From the NCBI RefSeq assembly GCF_019656055.1, contig NZ_BPKY01000002.1:124001-188000 (forward strand): a DNA stretch of 64,000 nucleotides, given 5' to 3'. The translations under genes were made by a program, and so were the position numbers. The notes below the pieces were generated by a model that was not told where the DNA came from, made no database searches, and was given only the letters and a program-made list of their open reading frames with translations. Position 1 is the first letter of the stretch; each line of letters starts with the position of its first letter. This DNA comes from Leuconostoc miyukkimchii. GTDB taxonomy: Bacteria > Bacillota > Bacilli > Lactobacillales > Lactobacillaceae. Below are positions 27,644 through 37,105 of the stretch, piece after piece.

Positions 27644-30600
27644 TTATTGAGTTCTACGGAACACAATATTGTCATGACCCAACAATGTTGACAATTCAAT
27701 GATGATAGCGGTTTCATCATTCATCCAAAAATTTGAATCCAATTGTTGTTTTTTTTCAATACTTTTCCAGTAAATCACCACAGGATTGTTACCAGGATGT
27801 TTTTTGAGAATATCAATGACATCACTCCGATTGTCAACAGTATCATGAACATCATCAAATTGTAGAAACCACGTGCCATTTTCTGGTGACTTAATGTCTG
27901 CAACGTTTTGAATACGGTTAGCGACAACTGATAATTTACCATTATAGCTATCAACTTTACCGTTAATTTGCACAATTGTCCCTGGTGCTAATAAATCACT
28001 TACTTTCTTAAACAGTTGGTTAAATATGGTTATGCCGATTGTCCCTGTAATATCAGAGACATTCAAAAATGCCATTTCATCACCTTTTTTAGTACGTGTT
28101 TTACGCATACTATCAACAATAACAACCATTTTGATTATTTGGCTTTTTTCTGTTAAATCGATAATTTGCTGGAAATTTTGATTAGTAATCAATTCAGAAT
28201 ATGCGTCTAGCGGATGTCCAGACAAATTAACCCCAATGACTTCTTTTTCGTGGGCTAATTTTTCAGTTGGTGTCATATCATTAATTTTTTTAATTTTAGT
28301 TTCATTTAAAATCAAGTCCCCAAAACCAGCTGCCTCAATTAAATCCGGCAACGCTGTGACTAATTCAACTCTATTGTAACCAAAGGCATCTAGTGCTCCC
28401 GCGTATACCAACTGTGCCAAAATATCTTCTTTACGAAATTTATCTGGCAAACGTTGTATAAATGATTGAATAGATTTAAACGAACCATTGGCTTGTCGTT
28501 CTTCTAATACAGCGGAAACAAAATCAGTTCGAACACCTCGAATATTATTTAGTCCCATCTGTAGTTGTTGATTTTCAGCTGTCCACAAACGCTGTGATTG
28601 ATTAATATTTGGTGATTTAATCACAATATGTCGTTTTTTTGCTTCCATGACGTAAGTTCGTATTTTATCCGTTGAACCAAGATTAGCGTTTAAAAGTGCT
28701 GTAAAGAATGCGCTTGGATAGTGAGCCTTCATATACGCCAGCTCAAAAGACAATTTGCTGTATGCAACTGCATGTGAGCGGTTAAAACCATAATTTGCAA
28801 ACTCATCAATGTATTCAAAAATTTGCTCAGCTTGTGTACTATTATGTCCTAAAGCAACTGCACCATTCACAAATTGCTCATGCATTTCTGCCATCTTTTC
28901 TAACTTCTTTTTGGACATTGCACTACGCAATAAATCGGCTTCACCCAGTGAAAAACCAGCATATGTTTCTGCCACTAACATGACCTGCTCTTGATAAACA
29001 ATAATGCCAAATGTTGGTGCTAAAATTGTCTTTAAACTTGCATCTAAAAGCGTGATTTGTTCTTGACCATGTCGTCGCTTAATAAATGATTCAATATTAC
29101 GGCTAGGTCCTGGACGATAAAGCGCATTGACTGCTACAATGTGCTCGAACGTTCTGGGCTTTAATTGCCGTAAAACATTTTTAATGCCTGCTGATTCAAA
29201 CTGGAAAATCCCATTTGTATCCCCTTTAGCATACAAAGCTAAAGTCTTAGGATCATCAAGTGGCACTTGATTAATATTAAATTGTTCAGGTAACTGGTTT
29301 TTAGCATAATAAAGTGCCTGCGCTAAAATTGTTAAATTCGAGAGACCTAACACATCAATTTTAAGTAAACCCAAATCCTCAACTGAGTTTTTTTCAAACT
29401 GGGTCAATAGTCTACCATCGGTTCCAGACTGTACAGGTAAAGTTGTTACTAATGCATCTGAACTCAATACAACACCAGCGGCATGCGTTGAATAATTACG
29501 TGGTAGTCCTTCAATTTGTCGTGCTACTTTAAGTAGTAACTCACCATTATCAATCTCAGATAAGGTTGTTTGTAATGCTTTTGATTCCTTCAGTGCATCT
29601 TGAATAAATACTTTACGTCCTTGTTTACCCTGTGGTACTGCGTTACTAATACGGCTCATCATTTTCTGAGATACGCCAAACACACGTGCAGTATCACGCA
29701 ATGCCTGTTTAGCAGCCAAAGTGCCAAATGTTAAAATCTGTGCAAAGTTACGTTGACCGTACTTATCATGGAGATATATTAATATTTCCTCTCGCTTGTT
29801 GTCTGGCCAATCAATATCAATATCTGGCATTTGAACTCGTTCAGGATTTAAAAAACGCTCAAACAGTAGCCCAAATTGTAATGGATCAACATCAGTAATC
29901 CGCAAAACATATGAAACTAAAGAACCTGCAGCTGACCCACGACCTGCACCCATTTGAATGTTTTGTTTGTGAGCAAAATTAACAATATCCCAAACAATCA
30001 AAAAATAATCATTAAATGCTAGATTATCAATAATTTCTAGTTCATATTGTATACGCTTTTTATACTGCTCAACGTTAACTTGGCGACCTCTTAGACGTAT
30101 CAATAAACCCTTTTCCACAATCTCTTTTAAGTATTGACCTGATGTTTGATCACTATTTGGAATTTGGAAGCTTGGTAAAGTTGCTGTTTGCTTAAATGTC
30201 ATGTCAACCTGACTATTTGATACCAGTATCTCATTATTTAAATAAGCAGTTTTCAATGCATCATTAGCTAAGTAAGTCTTTTTGACATCATTAAAGTCTT
30301 CTAAAATATGTGTCCCTAATTGTTGTGCAAGTAACTTAATGCCATCGAGTTTTATATTGGCATCGATGGCTTTTAACACCTGGGTCGTAAACGCATCCTC
30401 AGGATTCAGATAATCCACATCATCTAGAGCAATCAATTTTATATGATTGTTGCGACTAAAGTCAATCAATCGGTCTTGAATTTGTGTGGCCAGTTGTGGG
30501 TTAATTCCTAAATATAAATGATTGAGATCAATATGTGTGATTAATTGTTGCAAATAGCTAGTCGACTCATTATATTGGGAAGCGATAAATTGCGATAGCT

Positions 30601-30985
30601 CACTATCGTTTGGTAGAATGACCGTGATACCATTTAAATGTGGTGCAATCACGTCTAATGTCATGCTATTGGATTTTGTTGTCATTTTTGCCGATGAAAT
30701 CCACATAAGATTCTGATATCCTGTTTGGTTCTCAGCAATCAGTACTAGAGGAAACGCCGTGGCTGTATTAACCAAGCCGTTAATTTGCAAGGTTATTCCA
30801 AAAAGTGGTTTGATATTGTGCTTCTTTGCTTCTCGGTAAAAATTAACAGCACCATACATCACATTAATATCTGTCAATGCAATGGCTTCATAATGACGGG
30901 CTTTTGCTGTTTGAATAATTTGTTCAATTGTATTAGGATTTTTTAATAAGCTATAAGCGCTCACAATCTGTAATGGTGCGTACAT
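27644..30985 (-). CDS. dnaE: DNA polymerase III subunit alpha (DnaE)
   Basis: A 1113-residue replicative polymerase subunit. It has an N-terminal PHP domain (YAPLQIVSAYSLLKNPNTIEQII; the usual DHN is DIN here), a polymerase core with MPDIDIDWPDNKREEIL carrying the catalytic Asp, GAGRGSAAGSLVSYVL, and a C-terminal helix-hairpin-helix plus OB fold. This is the DnaE type that works beside PolC in Firmicutes. I start at ATG 30985 (MYAPLQ) because GGAGG lies 5 bases upstream; the longer frame would include that site. Confidence 0.95.
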   Translation of the reverse strand: MYAPLQIVSAYSLLKNPNTIEQIIQTAKARHYEAIALTDINVMYGAVNFYREAKKHNIKPLFGITLQINGLVNTATAFPLVLIAENQTGYQNLMWISSAKMTTKSNSMTLDVIAPHLNGITVILPNDSELSQFIASQYNESTSYLQQLITHIDLNHLYLGINPQLATQIQDRLIDFSRNNHIKLIALDDVDYLNPEDAFTTQVLKAIDANIKLDGIKLLAQQLGTHILEDFNDVKKTYLANDALKTAYLNNEILVSNSQVDMTFKQTATLPSFQIPNSDQTSGQYLKEIVEKGLLIRLRGRQVNVEQYKKRIQYELEIIDNLAFNDYFLIVWDIVNFAHKQNIQMGAGRGSAAGSLVSYVLRITDVDPLQFGLLFERFLNPERVQMPDIDIDWPDNKREEILIYLHDKYGQRNFAQILTFGTLAAKQALRDTARVFGVSQKMMSRISNAVPQGKQGRKVFIQDALKESKALQTTLSEIDNGELLLKVARQIEGLPRNYSTHAAGVVLSSDALVTTLPVQSGTDGRLLTQFEKNSVEDLGLLKIDVLGLSNLTILAQALYYAKNQLPEQFNINQVPLDDPKTLALYAKGDTNGIFQFESAGIKNVLRQLKPRTFEHIVAVNALYRPGPSRNIESFIKRRHGQEQITLLDASLKTILAPTFGIIVYQEQVMLVAETYAGFSLGEADLLRSAMSKKKLEKMAEMHEQFVNGAVALGHNSTQAEQIFEYIDEFANYGFNRSHAVAYSKLSFELAYMKAHYPSAFFTALLNANLGSTDKIRTYVMEAKKRHIVIKSPNINQSQRLWTAENQQLQMGLNNIRGVRTDFVSAVLEERQANGSFKSIQSFIQRLPDKFRKEDILAQLVYAGALDAFGYNRVELVTALPDLIEAAGFGDLILNETKIKKINDMTPTEKLAHEKEVIGVNLSGHPLDAYSELITNQNFQQIIDLTEKSQIIKMVVIVDSMRKTRTKKGDEMAFLNVSDITGTIGITIFNQLFKKVSDLLAPGTIVQINGKVDSYNGKLSVVANRIQNVADIKSPENGTWFLQFDDVHDTVDNRSDVIDILKKHPGNNPVVIYWKSIEKKQQLDSNFWMNDETAIIIELSTLLGHDNIVFRRTQ

Positions 30986-31061
30986 TAGGCCTCCGCTAGG
31001 TTTCATATACTAATACGAAACTTTGTTCCCTTTAATTATACACGAAAAACATTAAAAAAGG

Positions 31062-31089
31062 TTGCGCTTTTTTCTAAAAAGCGTATGAT
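31062..31089 (+). promoter_or_regulatory. Promoter of the small membrane protein gene
   Basis: TTGCGC (31062-31067), a 16-base spacer and TATGAT (31084-31089), followed by GAGGTGG and the ATG at 31114. Confidence 0.6.
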
Positions 31090-31113
31090 AGTTTTGTAAA
31101 GAGGTGGACTAAT

Positions 31114-31314
31114 ATGAAATTCATTACTGTAGCTGTCTGGTCAGCAATTTTTGGTGAAATTGTGGGATATATTGTTTCTCAATTATCACAAGGAACATAC
31201 TCATTCACGACTGTTGCCATTGTATCAATTATTGTTGGTGAAATTGCAGTCGTTGCAATACCTGCAATATCTGGATCAGCTGTACCTAAAAACGTTACCA
31301 CTGACGAACAATAA
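31114..31314 (+). CDS. Small membrane protein, DUF2929/YjzD-like
   Basis: A 66-residue protein with two hydrophobic helices (about 3-23 and 32-52) and a short polar tail. The pattern MKFITVAVWSAIFGEIVGYIV fits the DUF2929 family, which is found next to dnaE in other lactobacilli; the function of that family is not known. A strong GAGGTGG site, promoter and own terminator show that it is a real single-gene unit, divergent from dnaE. Confidence 0.82.
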   Translation: MKFITVAVWSAIFGEIVGYIVSQLSQGTYSFTTVAIVSIIVGEIAVVAIPAISGSAVPKNVTTDEQ

Positions 31315-31320
31315 CAAAAA

Positions 31321-31351
31321 TAAAAAGGCCGCTATCTTAGTGGCCTTTTTA
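31321..31351 (+). terminator. Terminator of the DUF2929-like gene
   Basis: Stem AAAAAGGCCGCTA / TAGTGGCCTTTTT (one G-U) with a short loop and T-run. Confidence 0.88.
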
Positions 31352-31404
31352 TTTTTTAAATCATTTTCAAGTCTTAGTACCTAGCAAGATATTTGTAAAA
31401 AAAT

Positions 31405-32286
31405 TTATTGCCATGCAGCTAATAACTCGTTAATTGTTAGCTGCCCTGGTGCGCTCATAGATGTACCATCAAGGACTGCAAATGTCATTTCAGACCCAAA
31501 ACGGTACCCTTCAATACGTGATCGACGTCCGAGATCACCCATGCTAATAGTTACCAGAGATTGACTAATAGCTGTTTGATTTGTATCATCTAAAAGTCTT
31601 TGAACATCCTGCTCATCGTTTGGTGTCACAGCTAACTTAATAATATCAGCGCCACTTTTAGCCATATCTTCTATAATTTCTGCAACATTTGGTGTCTCAT
31701 TAAAATCATGGTACGACAAAATCAGAGGAATGTTCAACGATCTAGCGACTTGGAAAATTTTATCGCGCAAGTCACTATCCAATGTATACTCAACATCAAC
31801 GGCAGTAAAATGATAGCCAGATTGTAATGCAGCTATTACAAACGTCGTATATTCCATGGGTGACATTTCACCTTTACCACCTTGTGCCTTTGTCCGATAG
31901 GTTAAAATGATTGGAAAACTACCAATTGTATTAAATAATGATCCCGTCAATTCTTTTATAATTTGGACATTCATGATTGGCCAATTGGCATTAAATTCTT
32001 GTTGCGCTGCATCCATTTCTGACATCAACTTTGCTTCCGTCATTGCCGAAACTTCCTTTTGTGCAAGTTCAGCTTGCGCGCCAGCTTTCACTTGTTGCCA
32101 CATCACTGGCCGACTAAAATCATCAGCAATATAATCAGCTCGCCACTCAACAATATCTGGATTTTGTTCCTGTAATTTTTGGGCAAAGGGTGTTATTTTA
32201 TAGTTTGGACCAAGTGTTAGAGGCACTGCAATAATAGGCTTGTGATTAATACTTTTTGGTAAATGAAACAATTCGCGTAATGTCAT
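31405..32286 (-). CDS. aroD: 3-dehydroquinate dehydratase, type I
   Basis: A 293-residue enzyme that dehydrates 3-dehydroquinate to dehydroshikimate by a Schiff base. IVEWRADYI, the catalytic His in LILSYHDFNETP and the Schiff-base Lys in IIKLAVTPN are present, as is ISMGDLGRRSRIEGYRFGSEMTFA. It is about 40 residues longer than the usual 250; the excess is a charged helical insertion around 62-100 (rich in Ala, Gln, Glu), after the first strand region. The ATG at 32286 overlaps the stop of the upstream gene (ATGA). Last gene of the aromatic operon. Confidence 0.93.
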   Translation of the reverse strand: MTLRELFHLPKSINHKPIIAVPLTLGPNYKITPFAQKLQEQNPDIVEWRADYIADDFSRPVMWQQVKAGAQAELAQKEVSAMTEAKLMSEMDAAQQEFNANWPIMNVQIIKELTGSLFNTIGSFPIILTYRTKAQGGKGEMSPMEYTTFVIAALQSGYHFTAVDVEYTLDSDLRDKIFQVARSLNIPLILSYHDFNETPNVAEIIEDMAKSGADIIKLAVTPNDEQDVQRLLDDTNQTAISQSLVTISMGDLGRRSRIEGYRFGSEMTFAVLDGTSMSAPGQLTINELLAAWQ

Positions 32287-32837
32287 TTTATTTGATAAAC
32301 GACCCAAATCATGGATGGCTTTAATTGTTGCCGTACACTGTATTTTGGATCTTCACTTTCTGGTAGTTTTATAAATTGTGTTTCTGATACAATTGTAAAC
32401 CGATTTTGATCATTTATAAAGTCTGACATTGCCACCGGTTTACTTGATACAAAACGCAACGATGGTCCCCAAGCATTATCCAAATTATGCGTCCTCAAAT
32501 AATGGCGTAATAAACCTTCTGTCGCAGCATGAATAACTGCGACATTTCGGTCAAATTCTGTATTTTCAATTAAACTTAGCGTCATTAATGGCAACGAAAA
32601 AGTGGTCACAATGTCTAATCGTTCCCATTGTAAATAATTTACATCAGTCCAATTTAACTCCGGTACTGTATTGGATTTAAAAGCAACAGGCATAATGATT
32701 TGTTCACCAATATAGTCATCTAGATGTAGCAAAATTTCTTCAAAACTCTGGTGTAAAATTAATTTTTGATGTGTTAAATAATGTTGTGCTGCCAGTTCTG
32801 AATCTGTCCCTTTTGGACCTAATGTGTGTAATTTCAT
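32283..32837 (-). CDS. Prephenate dehydratase-like protein, short and divergent
   Basis: A 184-residue protein. HTLGPKGTDSELAAQHYL (4-21) matches the N-terminal signature of the prephenate dehydratase fold, and NDQNRFTIV (142-150) aligns with the NxTRF active-site motif, but the key Thr is Asn (N145). The PIENS-type motif is replaced by MPVAFKSNTV, and there is no ACT domain. Position between the chorismate mutase fusion and aroD, with 4-base overlaps on both sides, says it acts on prephenate. It may make phenylpyruvate by a divergent enzyme, or be a BacA-like prephenate decarboxylase; I cannot decide. No other pheA is in the window. Confidence 0.7.
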   Translation of the reverse strand: MKLHTLGPKGTDSELAAQHYLTHQKLILHQSFEEILLHLDDYIGEQIIMPVAFKSNTVPELNWTDVNYLQWERLDIVTTFSLPLMTLSLIENTEFDRNVAVIHAATEGLLRHYLRTHNLDNAWGPSLRFVSSKPVAMSDFINDQNRFTIVSETQFIKLPESEDPKYSVRQQLKPSMIWVVYQIK

Positions 32838-33634
32838 CTTTTTAACTGTTTATTTTCTTTATGAATAGCAGAAGTCGTTAATATTGTCATGACATCATCA
32901 ATCATCTCATCTGTAATATCTTCTGAATGTTCAAAGTCATATTTTAATAATTCGCGCATGGTTGACATACGCGAATGCTGAACTGCATGCATCCCAAATT
33001 TTTCTTTATAGTCTGCTACCGATGATACAACCTGCATGCGTTTTTCAATGATTTGAAAAATCTGTCGATCATAAGCATCAATTTCTGATCGTAATTGTAG
33101 CAAAGCTAATTCATCTTCGTTAGAACTAAATAATGCCACAATTTCTGCAGCAATACGTTCAGGTGTTTTGCCAATAGTCTCGACTGTAAAATTCGCTACT
33201 GATTGATATTTGGGGTCACGTTGTTGCCATAAATTAAAGAACTCCGCTGCTGATTTTTCTTGTAATAATGGCCGTTGCCCTTCAAGTAGCAAACGACTAA
33301 TTGTACTCTCCAAGTTACCATGTAAATAAATGACCGTCGCTGGCGAGTCGCGCAAAATGTTGAGATTTTCATCACGTTCGATAACGCCGCCACCTGTCGC
33401 CACAACACCATTAAACATTTGCACTTTTGAAAGTACTTGTGTCTCAAGTTCACGAAAACCGTTTTCTCCTCTTTCGAGAAATATATCTGAAATACGCTGA
33501 TTGGCAATACGCTCTATTTCTAAATCAATATCTAAAAATTTTGACTGATGCTGACGTGCTATTTCTTTGCCAACCGTTGTTTTACCAGCACCCATAAAGC
33601 CAACCAGCATTAACGTTTCTGGTTCTTTAATCAT
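32834..33634 (-). CDS. Shikimate kinase fused to chorismate mutase (AroQ type)
   Basis: A 266-residue two-domain protein. Residues 1-170 are shikimate kinase: Walker A GFMGAGKTT (12-20), LDIDLEIE, FRELETQVL and ATGGGVIE (79-86), LEGQRPLL. Residues about 176-262 are an all-helical AroQ chorismate mutase: LRSEIDAYDRQIFQIIEKRMQVV then VADYKEKFG and HSRMSTMRELL. One chain thus performs steps on both sides of aroA/aroC. I start at ATG 33634 since GAGG lies 6 bases upstream; a GTG four codons earlier is inside that site. It overlaps tyrA by 8 bases. Confidence 0.92.
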   Translation of the reverse strand: MIKEPETLMLVGFMGAGKTTVGKEIARQHQSKFLDIDLEIERIANQRISDIFLERGENGFRELETQVLSKVQMFNGVVATGGGVIERDENLNILRDSPATVIYLHGNLESTISRLLLEGQRPLLQEKSAAEFFNLWQQRDPKYQSVANFTVETIGKTPERIAAEIVALFSSNEDELALLQLRSEIDAYDRQIFQIIEKRMQVVSSVADYKEKFGMHAVQHSRMSTMRELLKYDFEHSEDITDEMIDDVMTILTTSAIHKENKQLKR

Positions 33635-34487
33635 TGTGTTCCTCACTTAATAAATTTTGTCGTGATATTTGAGCTGACTGGATCAACGCTATCAGATTTG
33701 TCAGATCATTTTCAAGTAAAGTTGTATTAAACGCTTGTAACTCAGTTATAAGCGCCTGATTATTGGCTACGACACTGTCTTTATTGCTAAGTAGTATATC
33801 AGCCCATAGTTTTGGATCACTTGCTGCAATACGAGTGGTGTCTTTAAAACCACCTGCAACATAATTCCCAAATCTTTCCGAAGGACCGAGTTGTTTTACC
33901 GCAGTATTCATTAATGCAAATGCAGCAATATGAGGCACATCGCTAATGACTGCCATGAGATTATCGTGAGCAGCAACATCAATTTCTTTAAATTTTGCTT
34001 GAATTGGCGTTAAAATAGTTTTTAACCGATTTATATGGTTCATCCCTAATTTATTTGCTGTCAAAAAATAAGGTGCGCCATCGTATAAATTGCTATTTGC
34101 ATAATCAATGCCACTTTGGTGTGTCCCAGCCATGGCATGTCCGCCAATAAAAATTTGATGCCTTAGTTCTGAATTAGCAATGGCCATGATGTCACTCTTT
34201 GTTGATCCTGTATCAGTAATGATGACATCTTTTTTAAGCGACATTTTTGATAGTTCTACCATCGCTTGCTTAATGAGCGATACTGGTGTGGCTAAAATAA
34301 TCACATCAGCATTCACGGCAACATTAGCCAATGTTGTTGAAACTTGAGATACAATGTGGTGCTTCAATGCATAAACTCGTGTGGATTCAATCACATCCAC
34401 GCCAACAACGTGATTTTCCGGCTGTTGATTTAAAATTAAAGCTAACGATGCACCCATCTCACCCAGTCCTTGAATGACAATATTCAT
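33627..34487 (-). CDS. tyrA: Prephenate dehydrogenase
   Basis: A 286-residue NAD-dependent enzyme that converts prephenate to 4-hydroxyphenylpyruvate for tyrosine. N-terminal Rossmann IQGLGEMGASLALIL, then VIILATPVSLIKQAM, TDTGSTKSDIM, GGHAMAGTHQSGIDYA and the helical C-terminal dimer domain. No ACT domain, so the enzyme may be less feedback controlled than in B. subtilis. The ATG overlaps the aroA stop by 4 bases. Confidence 0.94.
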   Translation of the reverse strand: MNIVIQGLGEMGASLALILNQQPENHVVGVDVIESTRVYALKHHIVSQVSTTLANVAVNADVIILATPVSLIKQAMVELSKMSLKKDVIITDTGSTKSDIMAIANSELRHQIFIGGHAMAGTHQSGIDYANSNLYDGAPYFLTANKLGMNHINRLKTILTPIQAKFKEIDVAAHDNLMAVISDVPHIAAFALMNTAVKQLGPSERFGNYVAGGFKDTTRIAASDPKLWADILLSNKDSVVANNQALITELQAFNTTLLENDLTNLIALIQSAQISRQNLLSEEHND

Positions 34488-35779
34488 ACCATCACCCGCG
34501 ATAAATCTTCCAAAAATCCAGGATATGACACACTAATTGCATCTTCTCCAGTTAAAACAACATCGCCAGCCGTTATTAAGGCTGCTATCGCGTTCATCAT
34601 ACCAATACGGTGGTCACCATGAGAATCTAACAACGCACTTTCCTCTGGTACACGTAACGGTGTCCCACCATGAATAATCATGCCGTCAGGTAATGCGTCG
34701 ATATCCGCACCTATTTTTGTCAACTCAGATATCACCGTCGCAATACGATCAGTTTCTTTAACCCGTAATTCTTCGGCACCAGTAATCACTGTATCGCCTG
34801 TGGCCTGTGTTGCTGCCAATGCAATAATTGGCAATTCATCCACTGCACTAGGTATATCTCTTGATGTGATATTTATACCGTTTAAATTTTGTGCATGTAC
34901 CGTTATATCAGCTAAAGGTTCCCCCGACGTGGTAATCTCTGTGATCAAAATTTCTGCGCCCATTCTTTTTAATAGCTGTAATACGCCATCTCGCGTTGGG
35001 TTAATACCAACATTTTTAATTGTTAATTTTGAGTTAGGGGTAATCAGACCAGCAACAATAAAAAAGGCTGCACTGGAGATATCTGAAGGCACACTAATTT
35101 TTTGCCCAATTAATTTAGGCTGTTTAGACACTGTAATGACACCGTTTTTTGAAGTTATTTCACCACCAAATTGGCGTAGCATACGTTCTGTATGATCACG
35201 AGAAGCAATTTTTTCAATGATTTTTGTCTCACCTTCAGCCTGCATGCCTGCTAACAATATGGCACTTTTGACTTGTGCTGATGCAATAGGCATGTCATAA
35301 GTAATCCCTGATAAATGATCATTAGCGTGAATAGTGCCAGGTAAGGTTTCATTTTCAGACAAACTAATTTTAGCGCCCATTAGTGCCAGTGGTTGACGAA
35401 CACGTTTCATAGGTCTTTTACTCAACGATTGATCACCAATTAATTGCATATCAAATGGTAGGCGACTTAACAAACCCATAAGCAAGCGTGTCGATGTCCC
35501 TGAATTTCCCATGTCTAAAGGCTTTTCAGGTTTAACAAAATGATTAATACCTTGACCTGTTATGCGGACGTTGGTACCTTCATGCCAAATTTCAACACCT
35601 AAATTTTTAAAAACACCCATGGTATGTAAGACATCATCTGATGTCAAAAAATTTTCAATTTCTGTTACACCGTCAGCAATCGCACCAAACATTAATGCAC
35701 GGTGTGATATTGATTTATCACCAGGCACAGTCATAACACCACGCAAGCCATTTTTTTCAGCGTGCAATAATTTGATCAT
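34484..35779 (-). CDS. aroA: 3-phosphoshikimate 1-carboxyvinyltransferase (EPSP synthase)
   Basis: A 431-residue EPSP synthase joining shikimate-3-phosphate and PEP. PGDKSISHRALMFGAIA, LDMGNSGTSTRLLMGLL, QSLSKRPMKRVRQPL, AQVKSAILLAG and the C-terminal ELRVKETDRIA and DSHGDHRIGMMNAIA segments are all present. AAGGA lies upstream of the ATG. It is separated from aroC by 93 bases without a recognisable signal. Confidence 0.96.
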   Translation of the reverse strand: MIKLLHAEKNGLRGVMTVPGDKSISHRALMFGAIADGVTEIENFLTSDDVLHTMGVFKNLGVEIWHEGTNVRITGQGINHFVKPEKPLDMGNSGTSTRLLMGLLSRLPFDMQLIGDQSLSKRPMKRVRQPLALMGAKISLSENETLPGTIHANDHLSGITYDMPIASAQVKSAILLAGMQAEGETKIIEKIASRDHTERMLRQFGGEITSKNGVITVSKQPKLIGQKISVPSDISSAAFFIVAGLITPNSKLTIKNVGINPTRDGVLQLLKRMGAEILITEITTSGEPLADITVHAQNLNGINITSRDIPSAVDELPIIALAATQATGDTVITGAEELRVKETDRIATVISELTKIGADIDALPDGMIIHGGTPLRVPEESALLDSHGDHRIGMMNAIAALITAGDVVLTGEDAISVSYPGFLEDLSRVMV

Positions 35780-35872
35780 TTTACATTTTCCTTTTTATCA
35801 TTACAAAACATCTCAATAGTTCACTTTACTAATTCATTGCAATGCTTTGCTCAATGTTATTAAAATCACGTA

Positions 35873-37051
35873 TTAAAAGTTCAAAACTTCTTCACGATAT
35901 TGCGCTACCTGTTCTTTCATTCGGTCAATATTGTCTGCATCAAATTTATCTAACACAGATTTAGCCAACTCAATTGCCACCATGGCTTCTGCAATAACAG
36001 CTGCTGCCGTAACAGCTGTTGTATCTGAGCGCTCGATGGATGCACGATGTTCCTGATGTGTATCAATATCAACAGATCTCATTGGTCGATACAATGTTGG
36101 AATCGGTTTAACAACTCCTCGCACAACGATTGCTTCACCAGTAGTCATACCACCTTCAAATCCACCTAAATTATCCGTTCCACGATAGAAACCGCGATCC
36201 TTGTCCCAAAAAATTTCATCCATAATTTGATCACCATATTTTTCAGAGTTATCAAATCCGCCACCAAACTGTACACCCTTAAAAGCATTAATACCAACAA
36301 TTGCACGTGCTATTTTGCCATCTAATTTTTCATCTGCAGACACATACGACCCTAAACCGACAGGCATCCCCGTAGCAATGACTTGCACTTGTCCACCAAC
36401 CGTATTCGCGTCCCGCTTTGTTTTATCAATGACTTCGCGAATTGCCACATCTGCTTCTGCATTTAAAGCACGCGTAGGGAAATTTTCAGTCACTTCACGT
36501 AACTCTTGCAAGTTTTTATATTTTGTTAATGTCGTTAAATCTGATTTGGCAGGGCCAACATTGACAACAAAGCCATGAACGTCAACACCAATTTCAGCTA
36601 ATAATTTTTTTGCAACAGCGCCAACCGCAACACGCATCGTTGTTTCACGTGCTGATGAGCGCTCTAGCACATTTCTTAAATCGCTTTGATGACGATATTT
36701 GATACCGCCAACTAAGTCAGCGTGACCTGGACGTGGCCGCAGAACCTTACGAAGCGTGTTCTCCGATGTTGCTGGTTCGTTAGGTGCCATAATTTTAGAC
36801 CAGCTATTATGGTCGTCATTATGCACATTTAATGTCAGTGGTGACCCTAATGTCAATTGGTGGCGAACACCTGTCAAAAATGTGACTGTATCTGTCTCAA
36901 TTTTTTGACGTTCACCTCGTCCATATGCATGTTGTCGACGAGCTAATTGCTCATTAATATCTTCTTGCGTAATATGTAACCCTGCGGGAATACCTTCAAT
37001 AACGGCAATTTCTTCTGGACCATGACTTTCACCTGCTGTTGTATATCTCAT
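35873..37051 (-). CDS. aroC: Chorismate synthase
   Basis: A 392-residue FMN-dependent chorismate synthase. RYTTAGESHGPEEIAVIEGIPAGL, RRQHAYGRGERQKIETD, RPGHADLVGGIKYRHQSDLRNVLERSSARETTMRVAVGAVAK and GGFEGGMTTGEAIVVRGVVKPIPT are the family blocks. Standard length for the Gram-positive form. A moderate site (AGAGA) precedes the ATG. The enzyme needs reduced flavin. Confidence 0.97.
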   Translation of the reverse strand: MRYTTAGESHGPEEIAVIEGIPAGLHITQEDINEQLARRQHAYGRGERQKIETDTVTFLTGVRHQLTLGSPLTLNVHNDDHNSWSKIMAPNEPATSENTLRKVLRPRPGHADLVGGIKYRHQSDLRNVLERSSARETTMRVAVGAVAKKLLAEIGVDVHGFVVNVGPAKSDLTTLTKYKNLQELREVTENFPTRALNAEADVAIREVIDKTKRDANTVGGQVQVIATGMPVGLGSYVSADEKLDGKIARAIVGINAFKGVQFGGGFDNSEKYGDQIMDEIFWDKDRGFYRGTDNLGGFEGGMTTGEAIVVRGVVKPIPTLYRPMRSVDIDTHQEHRASIERSDTTAVTAAAVIAEAMVAIELAKSVLDKFDADNIDRMKEQVAQYREEVLNF

Positions 37052-37105
37052 ATTTATCTCTTGTTCCAGACATCAAATGATTATCCGGACACTTTCCTTT
37101 CAAAA

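Noticed and set aside
34680-35195. A 171-codon open frame on the + strand
   Set aside because: Antisense to aroA with no start site or family match; a shadow of the real gene.
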